From: Streptomyces olivaceus | GTDB taxonomy: Bacteria; Actinomycetota; Actinomycetes; Streptomycetales; Streptomycetaceae | Length of the DNA stretch: 64,000 nt | Assembly: GCF_000721235.1 (NCBI RefSeq) | Contig: NZ_JOFH01000028.1 | Span: forward strand, 30,249-94,248 | Direction of reading: 5' to 3' | Part shown: positions 31,013 to 39,253 of the stretch, piece by piece | Position numbering within the stretch: the first letter of the stretch is position 1 | Layout of the letters: every line of letters starts with the position of its first letter | Position numbers and translations under genes: made by a program | Notes under the pieces: generated by a model | The model's database searches: none | What the model was told of the DNA's origin: nothing | Seen by the model: only the letters and a program-made list of their open reading frames with translations

Positions 31013-32035
31013 ATGACGAGCATGTCGAGGGCGAGGGTCGCCCGGCGGATCGCGGCCGGCGCGGCGTACGGCGGCGGCGGCATCGGGCTGGCCGGCGCGG
31101 CCGCGGTCGGTCTGCTGCTGGCGGAGGTGCAGCTGGCCAGGCGACGGGTGGGCATCGGCACGCCCGACCGGGTGCCGAACGCGCGGGGGCTGTACGGCGG
31201 CACCCTGCCGACCGCCGGCGAGGCCCCGCTGCGGCTGATGATGCTGGGCGACTCCACCGCCGCCGGGCAGGGCGTGCACCGGGCCGGGCAGACGCCGGGC
31301 GCGCTGCTGGCCTCGGGGCTGGCGGCGGTGGCGGAGCAGCCGGTGGAGCTGGACTCGGTCGCGCAGCCGGGGGCGTGCTCGGACGACCTGGACCGGCAGG
31401 TGGCACTGGTCCTCTCCGGCTCCGGACGGGTGCCGGACGTCTGCGTGATCATGGTGGGCGCCAACGACGTCACCCACCGGATGCCGGCCACCCGCTCGGT
31501 CCGGCACCTGTCGGGGGCGGTGCGACGGCTGCGCACGGCCGGCGCGGAGGTGGTGGTCGGCACCTGCCCGGACCTGGGCACCATCGAGCGGGTGCGGCAG
31601 CCGCTGCGCTGGGTGGCCCGGCGGACCTCGCGGCAGCTGGCGGCGGCGCAGACCATCGGCGTCGTGGAGCAGGGCGGGCGCACGGTGTCACTGGGCGACC
31701 TGCTGGGCCCGGAGTTCGCGAAGAATCCGCGGGAGCTGTTCGGCCCCGACAACTACCACCCCTCCGCCGAGGGGTATTCCACGGCCGCGATGGCGGTGCT
31801 GCCGTCGGTGTGCGCCGCGCTCGGCCTGTGGCCGGCCGAGGAGGAGCACCCGGACGCGCTGCGGCGCGAGGGCTTCCTGCCGGTGGCACGGGCCGCGGCG
31901 GAGGCGGCGTCCGAGGCCGGCACGGAGGTCGCCGCCGCGATGCCGACGGGGCCGCGGGGTCCTTGGGCGCTGCTGAAGCGGCGGAGGCGCCGGCGGGTCG
32001 CGGAGGCGGAGCCCACCAGCCCGTCCGGCGTTTGA
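31013..32035 (+). CDS. SGNH/GDSL hydrolase with N-terminal membrane anchor
   Basis: 340 residues. A glycine/alanine-rich helix at about 14-38 anchors or exports the protein; the SGNH domain follows with block I MLGDSTAAGQG (Ser81), block III GANDVTH and block V DNYHPSAEGY (catalytic Asp and His). Esterase or lipase on unknown, probably extracytoplasmic, substrate. The C-terminal 90 residues are Ala/Glu-rich and end very basic. ATG at 31013 has GGAGG 12 bases away; ATG at 31022 is also possible. Divergent from cbs. Confidence 0.88.
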   Translation: MTSMSRARVARRIAAGAAYGGGGIGLAGAAAVGLLLAEVQLARRRVGIGTPDRVPNARGLYGGTLPTAGEAPLRLMMLGDSTAAGQGVHRAGQTPGALLASGLAAVAEQPVELDSVAQPGACSDDLDRQVALVLSGSGRVPDVCVIMVGANDVTHRMPATRSVRHLSGAVRRLRTAGAEVVVGTCPDLGTIERVRQPLRWVARRTSRQLAAAQTIGVVEQGGRTVSLGDLLGPEFAKNPRELFGPDNYHPSAEGYSTAAMAVLPSVCAALGLWPAEEEHPDALRREGFLPVARAAAEAASEAGTEVAAAMPTGPRGPWALLKRRRRRRVAEAEPTSPSGV

Positions 32036-32141
32036 GGGCAGGCCGCTGAGGCGGAGCCGGGGGTCCGGGGGCGGCGCCTCCGGGCAGCCCGCCACCGGGC
32101 CCACGCGGGCGGAGGCACGCTCAACCGCCGGAAACAAAAGC

Positions 32142-32210
32142 AAGCGCTTAGACAGTTGCGGCCCATGTCACACCCCCGCCCCCGTGACCCGGGCCATACG
32201 GCCGGGTAAC
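32142..32210. promoter_or_regulatory. palindromes upstream of thiolase gene
   Basis: AAGCGCTT (32142-32149) is a perfect 8-base palindrome in an A-rich patch; 35 bases on, GTGACCCGG and CCGGGTAAC (32184-32210) form inverted arms around a 9-base centre. Both lie within 120 bases of the thiolase start and are candidate regulator sites for fatty-acid metabolism. Confidence 0.35.
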
Positions 32211-32260
32211 TTCCCCAGCAGCCGCCCGATCGCCACCCCCCTCTCGCCAATGGAGCCGTG

Positions 32261-33481
32261 ATGCCCGAAGCCGTGATCGTCTCTGCCGCCCGCTCCCCCA
32301 TCGGCCGCGCCTTCAAGGGCTCCCTGAAGGACCTGCGCCCCGACGACCTGGCCGCCACGATCATCCAGGCGGCCCTCGCGAAGGTCCCCGAGCTGGACCC
32401 GAGGGACATCGACGACCTGATGCTCGGCTGCGGCCTGCCCGGCGGCGAGCAGGGCAACAACCTGGGCCGGATCGTCGCCGTCGAGATGGGCATGGACCAC
32501 CTGCCGGGCTGCACCGTCACCCGGTACTGCTCCTCGTCGCTGCAGACCTCCCGCATGGCCCTGCACGCCATCAAGGCCGGTGAGGGCGACGTCTTCGTCT
32601 CGGCCGGTGTCGAACTGGTCTCCCGTTTCACCAAGGGCAACTCCGACAGCCTTCCGGACACGCACAACCCGCTCTTCGCCGAGGCCGAGGCCCGCACCGC
32701 CACCGTCGCCGAGCAGGAGGGCACCACCTGGCACGACCCGCGCGAGGACGGCCTGGTCCCCGACCCGTACATCGCGATGGGCCAGACCGCCGAGAACCTC
32801 GCCCGCGCCAAGGGCATCACCCGTCAGGACATGGACGAGTTCGGCGTCCGGTCCCAGAACCTCGCCGAGGAGGCCATCAAGAACGGCTTCTGGGAGCGCG
32901 AGATCACGCCGGTCACGCTGCCCGACGGCACGGTGATCGGCAAGGACGACGGCCCGCGCCCCGGCGTCACCCTGGAGGGCGTGCAGGGCCTCAAGCCGGT
33001 CTTCCGCCCCGACGGCCTGGTCACCGCCGGCAACTGCTGCCCGCTCAACGACGGCGCCGCCGCCCTGGTGATCATGAGCGACACCAAGGCCCGCGAGCTC
33101 GGCCTGACCCCGCTCGCCCGCATCGTCTCCACCGGCGTCACCGGCCTCTCCCCCGAGATCATGGGTCTCGGCCCGGTCGAGGCGAGCAAGCAGGCACTCT
33201 CCCGCGCCGGGCTGGGCATCGGCGACATCGACCTGGTCGAGATCAACGAGGCCTTCGCCGCCCAGGTCATCCCGTCCTACCGCGACCTCGGCATCCCGCT
33301 GGAGAAGCTGAACGTCAACGGCGGCGCCATCGCCGTCGGCCACCCCTTCGGCATGACCGGCGCCCGCATCACCGGCACCCTCATCAACTCCCTGCAGTGG
33401 CACGACAAGCAGTTCGGCCTGGAGACGATGTGCGTCGGCGGCGGCCAGGGCATGGCGATGGTGATCGAGCGCCTGAGCTGA
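32261..33481 (+). CDS. acetyl-CoA acyltransferase (thiolase)
   Basis: 406-residue thiolase performing the last beta-oxidation step or acetoacetyl-CoA formation. Nucleophilic Cys90 in [29 protein letters not shown]; the activating His in [17 protein letters not shown]; and the second catalytic Cys in [13 protein letters not shown] near the end. The insertion with [20 protein letters not shown] is typical of degradative thiolases. ATG preceded by TGGAG; the GTG three bases earlier is too close to it. Single gene with its own promoter region. May act with the acyl-CoA dehydrogenase and thioesterase at 3-6 kb. Confidence 0.95.
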   Translation: MPEAVIVSAARSPIGRAFKGSLKDLRPDDLAATIIQAALAKVPELDPRDIDDLMLGCGLPGGEQGNNLGRIVAVEMGMDHLPGCTVTRYCSSSLQTSRMALHAIKAGEGDVFVSAGVELVSRFTKGNSDSLPDTHNPLFAEAEARTATVAEQEGTTWHDPREDGLVPDPYIAMGQTAENLARAKGITRQDMDEFGVRSQNLAEEAIKNGFWEREITPVTLPDGTVIGKDDGPRPGVTLEGVQGLKPVFRPDGLVTAGNCCPLNDGAAALVIMSDTKARELGLTPLARIVSTGVTGLSPEIMGLGPVEASKQALSRAGLGIGDIDLVEINEAFAAQVIPSYRDLGIPLEKLNVNGGAIAVGHPFGMTGARITGTLINSLQWHDKQFGLETMCVGGGQGMAMVIERLS

Positions 33482-33785
33482 CCTCTGGGGCCGGGGCCGC
33501 GGCACCGGCCGGGGGACTGTCAGTAGCACCCGCGGGACCCTGGGTGACGCCGCGGCCCGGGACCCTGACCTCCCAAGGTTCTGGGCCGTTTTGTGACCCA
33601 ATCTCCCTCAGGATGTGACCTACCTCTCCGGACCCCTTGATTCGCGCAGGTCAGGCCAGCCACACGGGCGACTTCCGGGCCCAAAGTCCTGTCCGGTTCG
33701 TGACGTTACGCACTGACAGGCGGTTAGTCCTCCCTTCAAGCTGATGTAGGAAGTCGGGGGTCGACTTTGAACCGGGAGTACGTCA
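33482..33785 (+). promoter_or_regulatory. intergenic region with candidate promoter at 33724-33752
   Basis: No gene visible in 304 bases. TTAGTC (33724-33729) and TAGGAA (33747-33752) are separated by 17 bases and lie 34 bases before the next start, a plausible vegetative promoter. The upstream half holds no clear terminator for the thiolase gene. Confidence 0.4.
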
Positions 33786-34595
33786 GTGAGCGCCATGCCG
33801 ATCGCCCTGCTGCTCACCACGGCCGCCACCGGCGCCGTGGGCGTCGCCGTCCTGCGCAGCGTTCTGGTGCTGCGCAGGCAGGTGACGGCCCTGCACGCCG
33901 AGCTGGCCGAGAGCCGGGCCGCCGCCGCGCGGGGCCGTGTGCCCGCCGCACGCACCACCGCCGACGCCGAGGAGATACGCACCGCCGTCGCCGAGGCACT
34001 CGCCGACGAGCGCGAGCGGGAACTCGCCGAGGCTCGGGCCTTCTGGGCCGCCCAGGATTCCCGGGACGCCTCCGAGGCGCCCCTGCTCCTCGGCCTGTCC
34101 GACAGTGAGCTGTTCCTTCCGCGCCAGGCCGACCTCGCGGGCCTGGAGCCCCTGATCGAACCGGTCGCGGACACCGACGAGGCGTCCTCGCCGGACACGG
34201 GCCACTGCGGCCCGAAGGAGTCGGCCGAGCTGGCCGCCGCACGCCGCCGGCACCCCTCCCACCCGGACTTCGTACCGAACCCGTCGCCCGCCGTGAACGA
34301 CCACGAGCGCACCGTCGCGACCCTGGAGGAGCTGGCCGAGTCCAGCGTCGCGCTCGCCGACGTCCGTCCCGGCCCGCTCGGCACGCTCGACGTGTACGTC
34401 TTCGCCGACGGCACCACGCTGTGCATGACCCCGGGCCACCGCGAGACCGCGGAGCGCCTGGCCGCCGCGCTCGGCGCGGGCCACACACCGTACCTGCTCG
34501 GCGGTTCGGGGATCTCCGGCGCCTACACGCTGACCTTCGCGTGCGGCGAGGAGAACGTGTACATACTGGCGGACCGCGTCATAGCGTCCCTCTAG
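33786..34595 (+). CDS. conserved hypothetical protein with N-terminal anchor
   Basis: 269 residues; one hydrophobic helix at about 4-26 followed by an Ala/Glu/Arg-rich coiled-coil region (about 30-90), an acidic linker, and a compact C-terminal domain (GPLGTLDVYVFADGTTLCMT to YTLTFACGEENVYILADRV). No family recognised. GTG start has GGGAG eight bases upstream. Convergent with a small helical protein gene. Confidence 0.8.
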   Translation: MSAMPIALLLTTAATGAVGVAVLRSVLVLRRQVTALHAELAESRAAAARGRVPAARTTADAEEIRTAVAEALADERERELAEARAFWAAQDSRDASEAPLLLGLSDSELFLPRQADLAGLEPLIEPVADTDEASSPDTGHCGPKESAELAAARRRHPSHPDFVPNPSPAVNDHERTVATLEELAESSVALADVRPGPLGTLDVYVFADGTTLCMTPGHRETAERLAAALGAGHTPYLLGGSGISGAYTLTFACGEENVYILADRVIASL

Positions 34596-34631
34596 CCGGC
34601 CGCACGGGCAGCAGCCCGGCCGGACGGGCCG

Positions 34632-34943
34632 TCAGACCCCCGCCCGTCTGCGGGCCTCCTCCACGAGTCCCGCCGCCGCCTCCACCTGGCCCTCGTCCTC
34701 CAGGACGAGGGCCAGGTCGTGTGCGGCCACGGCGATCTGGTCGGCGGCGGCGAACATGCCCGCGTCCGGCATCTCCCGCAGCTCGGAGCCGGGCTCCTCG
34801 ACGAGCTGGGCGCGCCGGGCCAACTCCCTGGCCAACTCCAGCGCCTCGGCGGCGGCGCCGCGCTGCAGCCGGCTCTGCGGGGCGGCGCGCAGCCGGTCGG
34901 CGAAGTCGTCCACGGCACGGGTCAAAGGCGTCGTATCAACCAC
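34632..34943 (-). CDS. small alpha-helical protein
   Basis: 103 residues, soluble, rich in Ala, Glu, Leu and Arg; three or four amphipathic helices (RAVDDFADRLRAA, AEALELARELARRAQL, IAVAAHDLALVLEDEGQV). No family recognised; repeats resemble TPR-like helices. GTG start; no ribosome-binding site, but TACGCT lies four bases upstream, so a leaderless transcript is possible. Terminates close to the convergent anchored protein. Confidence 0.7.
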   Translation of the reverse strand: MVDTTPLTRAVDDFADRLRAAPQSRLQRGAAAEALELARELARRAQLVEEPGSELREMPDAGMFAAADQIAVAAHDLALVLEDEGQVEAAAGLVEEARRRAGV

Positions 34944-35045
34944 GGCGCGAGCGTACGCGTCCGTCCGGGACTGTTGCCAACGGGCTGAGGCTCAGGCACG
35001 GTGACCTGAAGGACCGGCTTACGACCCTTTCGCCCGGAGGCGCCG

Positions 35046-35276
35046 ATGTCCCAAGTCTTCTCCGAGGAGACCCATCGCAATCTGCTCGCCCGTATCCCCC
35101 AGTGCACCGGCCGCGAGATCTCCGACTGGCTGCGAGCCGTCGAGGACGGCCCCGCCCTCTTGCGCTTCGAGGAAAAGGCCAGCTGGCTCCGCCACGAGCA
35201 CAACCTCTCGTACGGTCACGCGAAGGCGATCGTCCACGAGTACGACCTGAGAAGGGCCGCGCGCAGGCTGCTGTGA
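35046..35276 (+). CDS. DUF4287-type small protein
   Basis: 76 residues; the sequence HRNLLARIPQCTGREISDWLR and SWLRHEHNLSYGHAKAIVHE matches the small DUF4287 proteins of actinomycetes and proteobacteria, whose role is unknown. No membrane segment. ATG with GGAGG five bases upstream. Probably monocistronic; a strong terminator follows. Confidence 0.85.
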   Translation: MSQVFSEETHRNLLARIPQCTGREISDWLRAVEDGPALLRFEEKASWLRHEHNLSYGHAKAIVHEYDLRRAARRLL

Positions 35277-35309
35277 GCAGGCGCCGGCCGCAGGACGCCG
35301 AACGACGAC

Positions 35310-35341
35310 GAACGGCCCCGGGCACAAGCCCGGGGCCGTTC
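35310..35341. terminator. bidirectional terminator
   Basis: Perfect 14-base inverted repeat (35310-35323 and 35328-35341) with loop ACAA between the convergent DUF4287 and Bax1-I genes. Confidence 0.85.
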
Positions 35342-35393
35342 ACCAGCTCTACGGTTCCGACCGGTCGTCGCCGACCGGTCGTCGCCCTCGTCG

Positions 35394-36314
35394 CTAGTCG
35401 TTGCTGTTCAGGATCGCGATGAGGCGCAGGAACTCGAGGTAGATCCAGACCAGCGTCAGCGTGAGGCCGAAGGCGGCGAGCCAGGCCTCCTCGCGCGGCG
35501 CGCCGTAGGCGAGCCCGTCCTCGACCTGCTTGAAGTCCAGGGCGAGGAAGCAGGCACCGAGGATGATGCCGACGATGCCGAAGACGACGCCGAGCGCACC
35601 GCTGCGGAAGCCGAGGCCGTCACCGCCGCCGAAGACGGCGAACAGCATGTTCACCATCATCAGGAAGACGAAGCCGAGGGCGGCCGCCATCACGAAGCCG
35701 TAGAAACGGCGGTTGACGCGGATCCAGCCCGCCTTGTAGGCGATCAGCACACCGGCGAAGACCGCCATCGTGCCGATCACGGCCTGCATGGCCGCGCCGT
35801 CCGCGATGCGGTTGTCGACGACGCTGGAGACCACACCGAGGAACACGCCCTCGAACGCGGCGTAGGACAGGATCAGCGCGGGCGAGGCCTTGCGCTTGAA
35901 CGACTGGACCAGTGCCAGGACCATGCCGATCAGCGCGGCACCGATGCCGATGCCGTAGGAACGGCCGATGTTGGCGTCGTCCACGGGCAGCAGCGCCCAG
36001 GCGAGCGCGGCCGTCACCACGAGCAGGCCGAGCGTGCTGCCGGTGCGGATGACGACGTCGTCCATCGTCATCCGGCCGGCGGCGGGCGGAGCCTGCGGCG
36101 GCGCGCCGAACTGCTGGTCCTGCTGTGCGTACGGGTTCTGGGCGTACGGGTTGCCGGCGGGCTGGGCGTACGGGTTGCCCTGCGTGCCCTGCGCGTACGG
36201 GTTGGCCTGCGTGGCGACGGCGGGTCCCCCGGCCTGCGGCGCGGCGTTGAAGCCCGCGTAGCCGTTGTCGCGGCTGAACCCCCGTCGCGAGAAGACCGGG
36301 TTTCTGCTCCTCAT
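35394..36314 (-). CDS. Bax inhibitor-1/YccA-family membrane protein
   Basis: 306 residues; about 90 cytoplasmic residues with five Asn-Pro-Tyr-Ala-Gln repeats, then seven membrane helices of the UPF0005/BI-1 family (LGLLVVTAALAWALLPV to LTLTLVWIYLEFLRLIAIL). The final RLIAIL segment with conserved acidic residues is typical. Related proteins conduct calcium or bind FtsH; the role in Streptomyces is unknown. ATG follows GGAGGAG. Single gene. Confidence 0.92.
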   Translation of the reverse strand: MRSRNPVFSRRGFSRDNGYAGFNAAPQAGGPAVATQANPYAQGTQGNPYAQPAGNPYAQNPYAQQDQQFGAPPQAPPAAGRMTMDDVVIRTGSTLGLLVVTAALAWALLPVDDANIGRSYGIGIGAALIGMVLALVQSFKRKASPALILSYAAFEGVFLGVVSSVVDNRIADGAAMQAVIGTMAVFAGVLIAYKAGWIRVNRRFYGFVMAAALGFVFLMMVNMLFAVFGGGDGLGFRSGALGVVFGIVGIILGACFLALDFKQVEDGLAYGAPREEAWLAAFGLTLTLVWIYLEFLRLIAILNSND

Positions 36315-36482
36315 TTCACTCCTCCATGGCCACACGGCGCAGCCTTGGCTCAAGAGTAATAGAACGGCAAAGGAAAGACCCTACTGCTTGGGGAGGATCT
36401 TTCCCTCACCTTGTGTGCCAACACGCTACGCCGCGCAGTGATTCCCCTCACGGCCGGGGCCCGGGGGCCCTCCGGGCGCCGC

Positions 36483-37661
36483 TCACCCGATCGGGAAGCC
36501 GGTGTAGGCCTCGGCGAGATCGGTCTCGGCAGCGCGGGAGGACGCGAACCGGTCGAGCCGGGCCAGCTGCAGCCGGTCGTCGAAGGGCGTGGCACCCGGC
36601 GCGCGGTGCAGCAGGGTCGTCATGTCGTACGAGAACCGCTCGGCCTGCCAGACGCGGCGCAGGCAGGTGGCGGAGTAGGCGTCGAGCAGTTCGTCGGAGC
36701 CGCCCCCGGTGCGGTGGGCCAGGGCCCGGGCGAGGGTGACGACGTCGCCGACGGCGAGGTTGAGGCCCTTGGCCCCGGTGGGCGGCACGATGTGCGCGGC
36801 GTCGCCGGCCAGGAAGAGGCGGCCGTGGCGCATGGGCTCGTGGACGTAGGAGCGCATCGGCGTGACCGACTTCTGGGTGATGGGGCCCCGGTCGAGCGTC
36901 CAGTCGTCGCGGGTCTCGAAGCGGCGCTCCAGCTCGGCCCAGATCTCGTCGTCGCTCCAGCTGTCGGCGTCCGTGTCCGCGGGGACCTGGAGGTAGAGGC
37001 GGGAGACGGACGGGGAGCGCATCGACAGCAGGGCGAAGCCGCGGTCGTGGCGGGCGTAGACCAGCTCGTCGTGGGAGGGGGCGACGTCGGCGAGGACGCC
37101 GAGCCAGCCGTAGGGGTACGTCCGCTCGAAGGTGCGTCCGTCCGGGACGGCGGCGCGGGCCACGCCCCAGAAGCCGTCGCAGCCGACGACGTAGTCGCAC
37201 TCCAGCACGTCCTCGGCGCCGTCCGGGCCGCCGCGGCGGAAGCGGACGCGGGGCCGGTCCGTCTCGGCGCCCTCCACGGCCAGCGCCTCGGCCTCGAACA
37301 GCAGGGGGCCGCCGTCCGCCAGCTGGAGGGCGATGAGGTCCTTGCAGACCTCGGTCTGGGCGTAGACCATGACGGATCTGCCGCCGGTCAGCGCGGGGAA
37401 GTCGACGCGGTGCCGGCGTCCCGCGAACCGCAGCTCGATGCCGTCGTGGCGCAGCCCCTCGCGGTCCATCCGCTCCCCGGCACCGGCCGCGCGCAACACG
37501 TCCACCGTGCCCTGCTCCAGGATCCCGGCGCGCTGCCGGTGCTCGACGTAGGAGCGGTCGCGGCTCTCCAGGACGACCGAGTCGATCCCGGCGTTGCGGA
37601 GCAGCCGGGCGAGCAGGAGTCCGGCGGGGCCGGCTCCGATGATGCCGACGGTGGTGCGCAT
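36483..37661 (-). CDS. pobA: 4-hydroxybenzoate 3-monooxygenase
   Basis: FAD flavoprotein hydroxylating 4-hydroxybenzoate to protocatechuate with NAD(P)H and oxygen. 392 residues, the usual length. GIIGAGPAGLLLARLL binds the FAD ADP moiety; RQRAGILEQGTVDVL, YVVGCDGFWGVAR (DG motif) and LFLAGDAAHIVPPTGAKGLNLA (GD motif) complete the class A monooxygenase pattern; substrate-pocket RLYLQVP and TPMRSYVHEPMRHGRL agree with PobA. ATG follows GAAGGGAA. An inverted repeat lies 40-75 bases upstream. No protocatechuate ring-cleavage genes are in the window. Confidence 0.93.
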   Translation of the reverse strand: MRTTVGIIGAGPAGLLLARLLRNAGIDSVVLESRDRSYVEHRQRAGILEQGTVDVLRAAGAGERMDREGLRHDGIELRFAGRRHRVDFPALTGGRSVMVYAQTEVCKDLIALQLADGGPLLFEAEALAVEGAETDRPRVRFRRGGPDGAEDVLECDYVVGCDGFWGVARAAVPDGRTFERTYPYGWLGVLADVAPSHDELVYARHDRGFALLSMRSPSVSRLYLQVPADTDADSWSDDEIWAELERRFETRDDWTLDRGPITQKSVTPMRSYVHEPMRHGRLFLAGDAAHIVPPTGAKGLNLAVGDVVTLARALAHRTGGGSDELLDAYSATCLRRVWQAERFSYDMTTLLHRAPGATPFDDRLQLARLDRFASSRAAETDLAEAYTGFPIG

Positions 37662-37701
37662 CGGTCGTTCCCTTCGATGGGCGTCGTTGCCATGAACCGA
37701 C

Positions 37702-37734
37702 CGAGTGTTCGCCTGGTGAAATATCCTTCACTCG
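37702..37734. promoter_or_regulatory. candidate pobA operator
   Basis: CGAGTG (37702-37707) and CACTCG (37729-37734) are inverted arms; nested within lies TGAA-N6-TTCA (37717-37730) in an AT-rich patch. Position just upstream of pobA fits an aromatic-acid-responsive regulator site. Confidence 0.4.
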
Positions 37735-37882
37735 ATCGTGCCGAGTCTCGGCCTCCCACACGCCGCTGTCAACGGGCCGGGACATGGACATGTCTCATCA
37801 GCCGGAGAGGGGGGAGCCGCTTGCAAGGGAAGGAGCCCGCACGCAAGGAGGAAGCGCGCACAGCAGGTGGCGCCGCGGTGAG

Positions 37883-37966
37883 TGCCCGGAGCCGGACTTG
37901 AACCGGCACGCCCGCGAAGGGGCAGCGAGGTTTAAGCTCGCCGTGTCTGCATTCCACCATCCGGGC
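37883..37966 (-). tRNA. bldA: tRNA-Leu (anticodon UAA)
   Basis: Class II tRNA read on the minus strand: acceptor arm GCCCGGA pairs with TCCGGGC, anticodon loop CTTAAAC gives UAA, a long variable arm CTGCCCCTTCGCGGGC follows, and the T arm is GCCGGTTCAAGTCCGGC. It decodes the rare UUA codon. 84 bases; CCA is not encoded. In Streptomyces this is bldA, required for aerial growth and antibiotic production through UUA-containing mRNAs. The sequence looks essentially identical to the bldA I recall. A -10-like TAGGCT (37996-38001) lies about 30 bases upstream. Confidence 0.97.
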
Positions 37967-38382
37967 AGGCCATGGGCTCCGCGTCGAGCGTCTTGAGCCT
38001 ATCGGGACACACCTCCCCGGCCGTGGGCGGGAGGACCGATGTTGTCTTATTTTATTGGCGCCTGAGGGTCCATCAGCTTCCACAACTCGCCATCAGCACA
38101 TGCCAACAGCCTTGCGCGCAACAGCCCGCGGCGTATGCGGAATGACGGGATTTCACCGTGTCGGACCGGGCCGCCCGCCCCGTTCCCGCCGGTCCGCGGG
38201 CCCCCGCCCCCGGGCGGATGCGGGTCGGGGTCGCCCGTCATCCGCAGGTATGACACCGGCACCCGGCGTCCGACCGAAGTCGCCCCCCGAAACCGGAACA
38301 GCGGCTGACTACACGGCGCCGCGCGGACGGAACGATGGACAGCGTCCCCGAGCAGTACCGCCGTACCGACAGGAGCCCTCCC
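37967..38382. other. bldA upstream region, to ABC transporter start
   Basis: Holds the probable bldA promoter on the minus strand (TAGGCT at 37996-38001) and the leader of the ABC ATPase gene. Around 38041-38062 a strikingly AT-rich run (TCTTATTTTATTGG) interrupts the GC-rich background. No gene is convincing here. Confidence 0.5.
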
Positions 38383-39153
38383 GTGACCACCGCACCCCTC
38401 ACCGACCGGTCCACCCTCGTGGCCGCGCGCGCCACGGAACTCTCGAAGATCTACGGCCAGGGCGAGACCCAGGTGGTCGCGCTGGACCAGGTCTCCATCG
38501 ACTTCCGGCAGGCCGAGCTCACCGCGATCATGGGCCCCTCCGGCTCCGGCAAGTCCACCCTGATGCACTGCGTCGCCGGGCTGGACAGCTTCTCGTCCGG
38601 CTCCGTGCGGATCGGCGAGACCGAGCTGGGCACGCTGAAGGACAAGCAGCTCACCAAGTTGCGGCGGGACAAGATCGGGTTCATCTTCCAGGCGTTCAAC
38701 CTGCTGCCGACGCTGACCGCGCTGGAGAACATCACCCTCCCGATGGACATCGCGGGCCGCAAGCCCGACAAGCAGTGGCTGGACTCCGTGATCGGGATGA
38801 TCGGCCTGTCCGGGCGCCTCGGGCACCGCCCCGCCCAGCTCTCCGGCGGCCAGCAGCAGCGCGTCGCCGTGGCCCGCGCGCTGGCGTCCCGCCCGGAGAT
38901 CATCTTCGGGGACGAGCCGACCGGAAACCTCGACTCCCGGTCCGGCGCCGAGGTCCTGGGCTTCCTGCGCAACTCGGTGCGGGAACTGGGCCAGACGGTC
39001 GTGATGGTGACCCACGACCCGGTGGCCGCCGCCTACGCGGACCGGGTGGTCTTCCTCGCCGACGGACGCATCGTCGACGAGCTGTACGGCCCGACGGCCG
39101 ACTCGGTCCTCGACCGCATGAAGCGGTTCGACGCGAAGGGCCGCACCAGCTGA
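38383..39153 (+). CDS. ABC transporter ATP-binding protein, MacB/LolD type
   Basis: 256-residue ATPase. Walker A GPSGSGKST at about 51-59, Q-loop FIFQAFNLLP, signature LSGGQQQRVA, Walker B EIIFGDEPTGNLDS, H-loop MVTHDP. Works with the permease encoded 100 bases downstream, in the family of mechanotransmission transporters and antimicrobial-peptide resistance exporters. GTG chosen because AGGAG lies seven bases upstream; ATG at 38335 would add 16 residues. Very close paralogue of the ATPase at 62.6-63.4 kb. Confidence 0.95.
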   Translation: MTTAPLTDRSTLVAARATELSKIYGQGETQVVALDQVSIDFRQAELTAIMGPSGSGKSTLMHCVAGLDSFSSGSVRIGETELGTLKDKQLTKLRRDKIGFIFQAFNLLPTLTALENITLPMDIAGRKPDKQWLDSVIGMIGLSGRLGHRPAQLSGGQQQRVAVARALASRPEIIFGDEPTGNLDSRSGAEVLGFLRNSVRELGQTVVMVTHDPVAAAYADRVVFLADGRIVDELYGPTADSVLDRMKRFDAKGRTS

Positions 39154-39253
39154 CGGTTGCCGCGGCCCTCCTCCCCCGCCGGGAGAGCTCCCCCCGCAGC
39201 TCCGCCTCGCGCCGCCTCCCCCACCGCCCTCACGTCTGGACAGTGAAAGCCCC

